Origin: Sordaria brevicollis
Taxonomy: Eukaryota; Ascomycota; Sordariomycetes; Sordariales; Sordariaceae
NCBI GenBank assembly: GCA_033439795.1
Contig: JAUTDP010000010.1
Coordinates: 992,001 to 1,056,000 of the forward strand
Length of the DNA: 64,000 nucleotides
Direction of reading: 5' to 3'
The position numbers were made by a program, and so were the translations under genes. Below are positions 62,704 to 64,000 of this stretch, in pieces (the stretch's first letter is position 1; the number at the start of each line of letters is the position of its first letter). The notes under the pieces were generated by a model that saw only the letters and a list, made by a program, of their open reading frames with translations, was not told the DNA's origin and searched no databases.

Positions 62704-63928
62704 TGTGAGTAAGAACTCGAGCTCGGGATATCTCGAAGAACCGAAGATGGATAACGTCCGGCGAAAGTAGCGGAGCCGGAGAAGATGGTTGAGAGTTTGG
62801 AAGGGGGGAAAGGAGACGGCGAAGCGGCTTTGGACAGACAAACGACGATGCGCTCGGCAACAGCCGCAATGTCTAGCAACACGAAGCGACGTCGTACAAC
62901 CAAATCCTTCAGAGCTGGTGAAGTGAGAGAGAGGTTGAAAGAAAGTCAGGTGAGGGAGGGGAAAAGAAGAAAAAGAAGAAAAATGAGCGTAGTAACGAGA
63001 GGAAGTAAGTGTAACTTCAGCCCTAGAGCAACCGAATGGAACTTCCAATTGGAGGTTGCCCGGGGTCTTTGAATATCATATGAGAAAGCCGGTCGTCTTT
63101 CCACTCCCCGGTTCCAGATCTGTCTCTTTTGATCCTACACACCCTCTTACTCCTCATGATCTCCATTCCCTCACGGCTTTCAGAACCTCAAGAAACTCCT
63201 CCTTTCTCGCAGCGAGAGAGAGGAAACAACGAGAATGACGCTTGACCCTCCTAGGTCTAAGGCGGCGGATACATACACTCCTGCGGACCAGCCTTATCAA
63301 CCCCCTGTCCTGTCTCGTTCCTCTAGAGTTCTGACCCTTTCCCGCGCCTCCATTCAGATTGATGACCCCCCCTGATTCGATGGATGGGTTCCGCAAGGAG
63401 GGTTAATTCATCCTTTTAGGATGGATTTTTCGAACGGTTGAGAACCTGACGTGGAACTTTGTGTAACCATTGTGCTTGTAGAAGTGGAAGGACGGCGGCG
63501 AGCGAGTGGCCGCCATCGGTAGGGTAAGGATGGGGGTTCTGGGTTCTGTGTCAGATGCCAAGACATGGAAATGGGAACACTGATGAGATGGGCGAGACGG
63601 GGGCTCTCCGACAACAGCACGTAGGGGGCCAGCCTTTTCTGAGAATGGTTTTTCTCACTGCTGCTGACAGGGGCGGTTTCGAGCTTTCCATCTCGTACTG
63701 CTGACCAGTCGCTGCTGGTCCTCTCTGATGCCATTCTTCATCACATCGTGAACTCGGAAAACATTGACACTTGTCTCATCCGCGATACAGATTTGCATCG
63801 ACGTGGTGAAATGTGTCAAGAGATACTTCCTGAGACCGACATCTAAACATATGGGCATCTGAATGACCTACACTAGCCTTTTCCTACCCCAGATCTGCTC
63901 TCATCCAGCTAACCATACCGCCGCTGAT
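62704..63928. other. Promoter region of the lectin-like gene and right-edge flank
   Basis: The left 350 bp are pyrimidine-rich on the minus strand, fitting a leader for the lectin-like gene. On the plus strand, 63642-63839 encodes an exon-like stretch (including SLLVLSDAILHHIVNSENID) with an acceptor-like TGACAG near 63670. The opposite frame is also open, so neither is called. Confidence 0.4.
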
Positions 63929-64000
63929 ATGGGACTTCCTCCTCCCAAGGTTTTCACTCCTTCATATGTCAACCGTACAATTATCATTAACGGCACAAGC
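63929..64000 (+). CDS. Possible 5' end of a gene cut by the window edge
   Basis: An ATG at 63929 opens a frame that stays open to the window end for 24 codons (beginning MGLPPPKVFTPSYVNRT). No family can be named from so short a piece. The start context (TGATATGGG) is mediocre. It is listed because it is open and protein-like, not because it is recognised. Confidence 0.25.
   Translation, partial: MGLPPPKVFTPSYVNRTIIINGTS

Noticed and set aside
63408..63858. Opposing open frames near the right edge
   Set aside because: Both strands are open and both look mildly protein-like. Without the sequence beyond the window neither can be chosen.
1..64000. Search for tRNA, dispersed 5S rRNA, CRISPR arrays and intact transposons
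   Set aside because: I found no box A/B pairs with a foldable cloverleaf, no Neurospora-type 5S sequence, no regularly spaced repeats and no transposase or reverse-transcriptase motifs. Short or degraded copies could be missed by eye.

Overview
The window comes from a filamentous ascomycete, almost certainly Sordariales close to Neurospora/Sordaria. Genes carry short GT..AG introns of about 50-120 nt with CTAAC-like branch points. Start contexts are fungal (for example CAAAAAATGG), leaders are pyrimidine-rich, and the proteins match Neurospora families. From memory, the run lae-1, ATP synthase g, L-arabinitol dehydrogenase (ard-1) and GH35 beta-galactosidase matches N. crassa linkage group I around NCU00642-NCU00646. 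I could not check this, and small differences from the N. crassa ARD-1 I remember make a close relative possible. I see no prokaryotic, viral or organellar DNA, no tRNA or 5S rRNA gene, and no intact transposon.

Layout. 1-1.9 kb: no supported gene. 1.9-3.9 kb: five-exon APC-family permease (+). 3.9-14.8 kb: about 11 kb without a supportable gene, with poly-T and simple repeats, ending in a probable spliced, uATG-rich leader. 14.8-16.2 kb: seven-exon lae-1, a LaeA-type methyltransferase (+). 16.2-22.1 kb: a second gene-poor block. 22.1-24.8 kb: ATP synthase subunit g and ard-1 (both -). 24.8-26.9 kb: shared divergent promoter region with a cluster of CRE-1-like sites. 26.9-30.3 kb: secreted GH35 beta-galactosidase (+). 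32.1-32.9 kb: low-complexity protein of unknown function (-). 32.9-38.5 kb: gene-poor. 38.5-46.9 kb: housekeeping block on the minus strand (COX16, ATP synthase d, NAC alpha, ribosomal eL14), interrupted by one alpha/beta hydrolase (+). 48.5-52.8 kb: LYC1-like GNAT acetyltransferase and a membrane-anchored nucleotide pyrophosphatase/phosphodiesterase (both +). 55.9-59.7 kb: SNF2/RING translocase with SUMO-interacting motifs (+). 60.8-62.7 kb: single-pass membrane protein with a lectin-like beta-propeller ectodomain (-). 63.9 kb to the end: possible start of another gene.

Functional themes. ard-1 and the GH35 enzyme diverge from one 2.15 kb region and both serve plant-polysaccharide sugar use. 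Four mitochondrial or translation genes cluster on one strand, and telomere-repeat-like boxes lie upstream of several housekeeping genes. The gene-poor DNA around lae-1 is the largest unexplained part of the window. I found no clear new multi-gene system. The best leads are the lae-1 landscape and leader, the splice-completed SUMO motif in the SNF2 protein, and the lectin-like membrane protein. All exon boundaries were worked out by hand from splice signals and frame.
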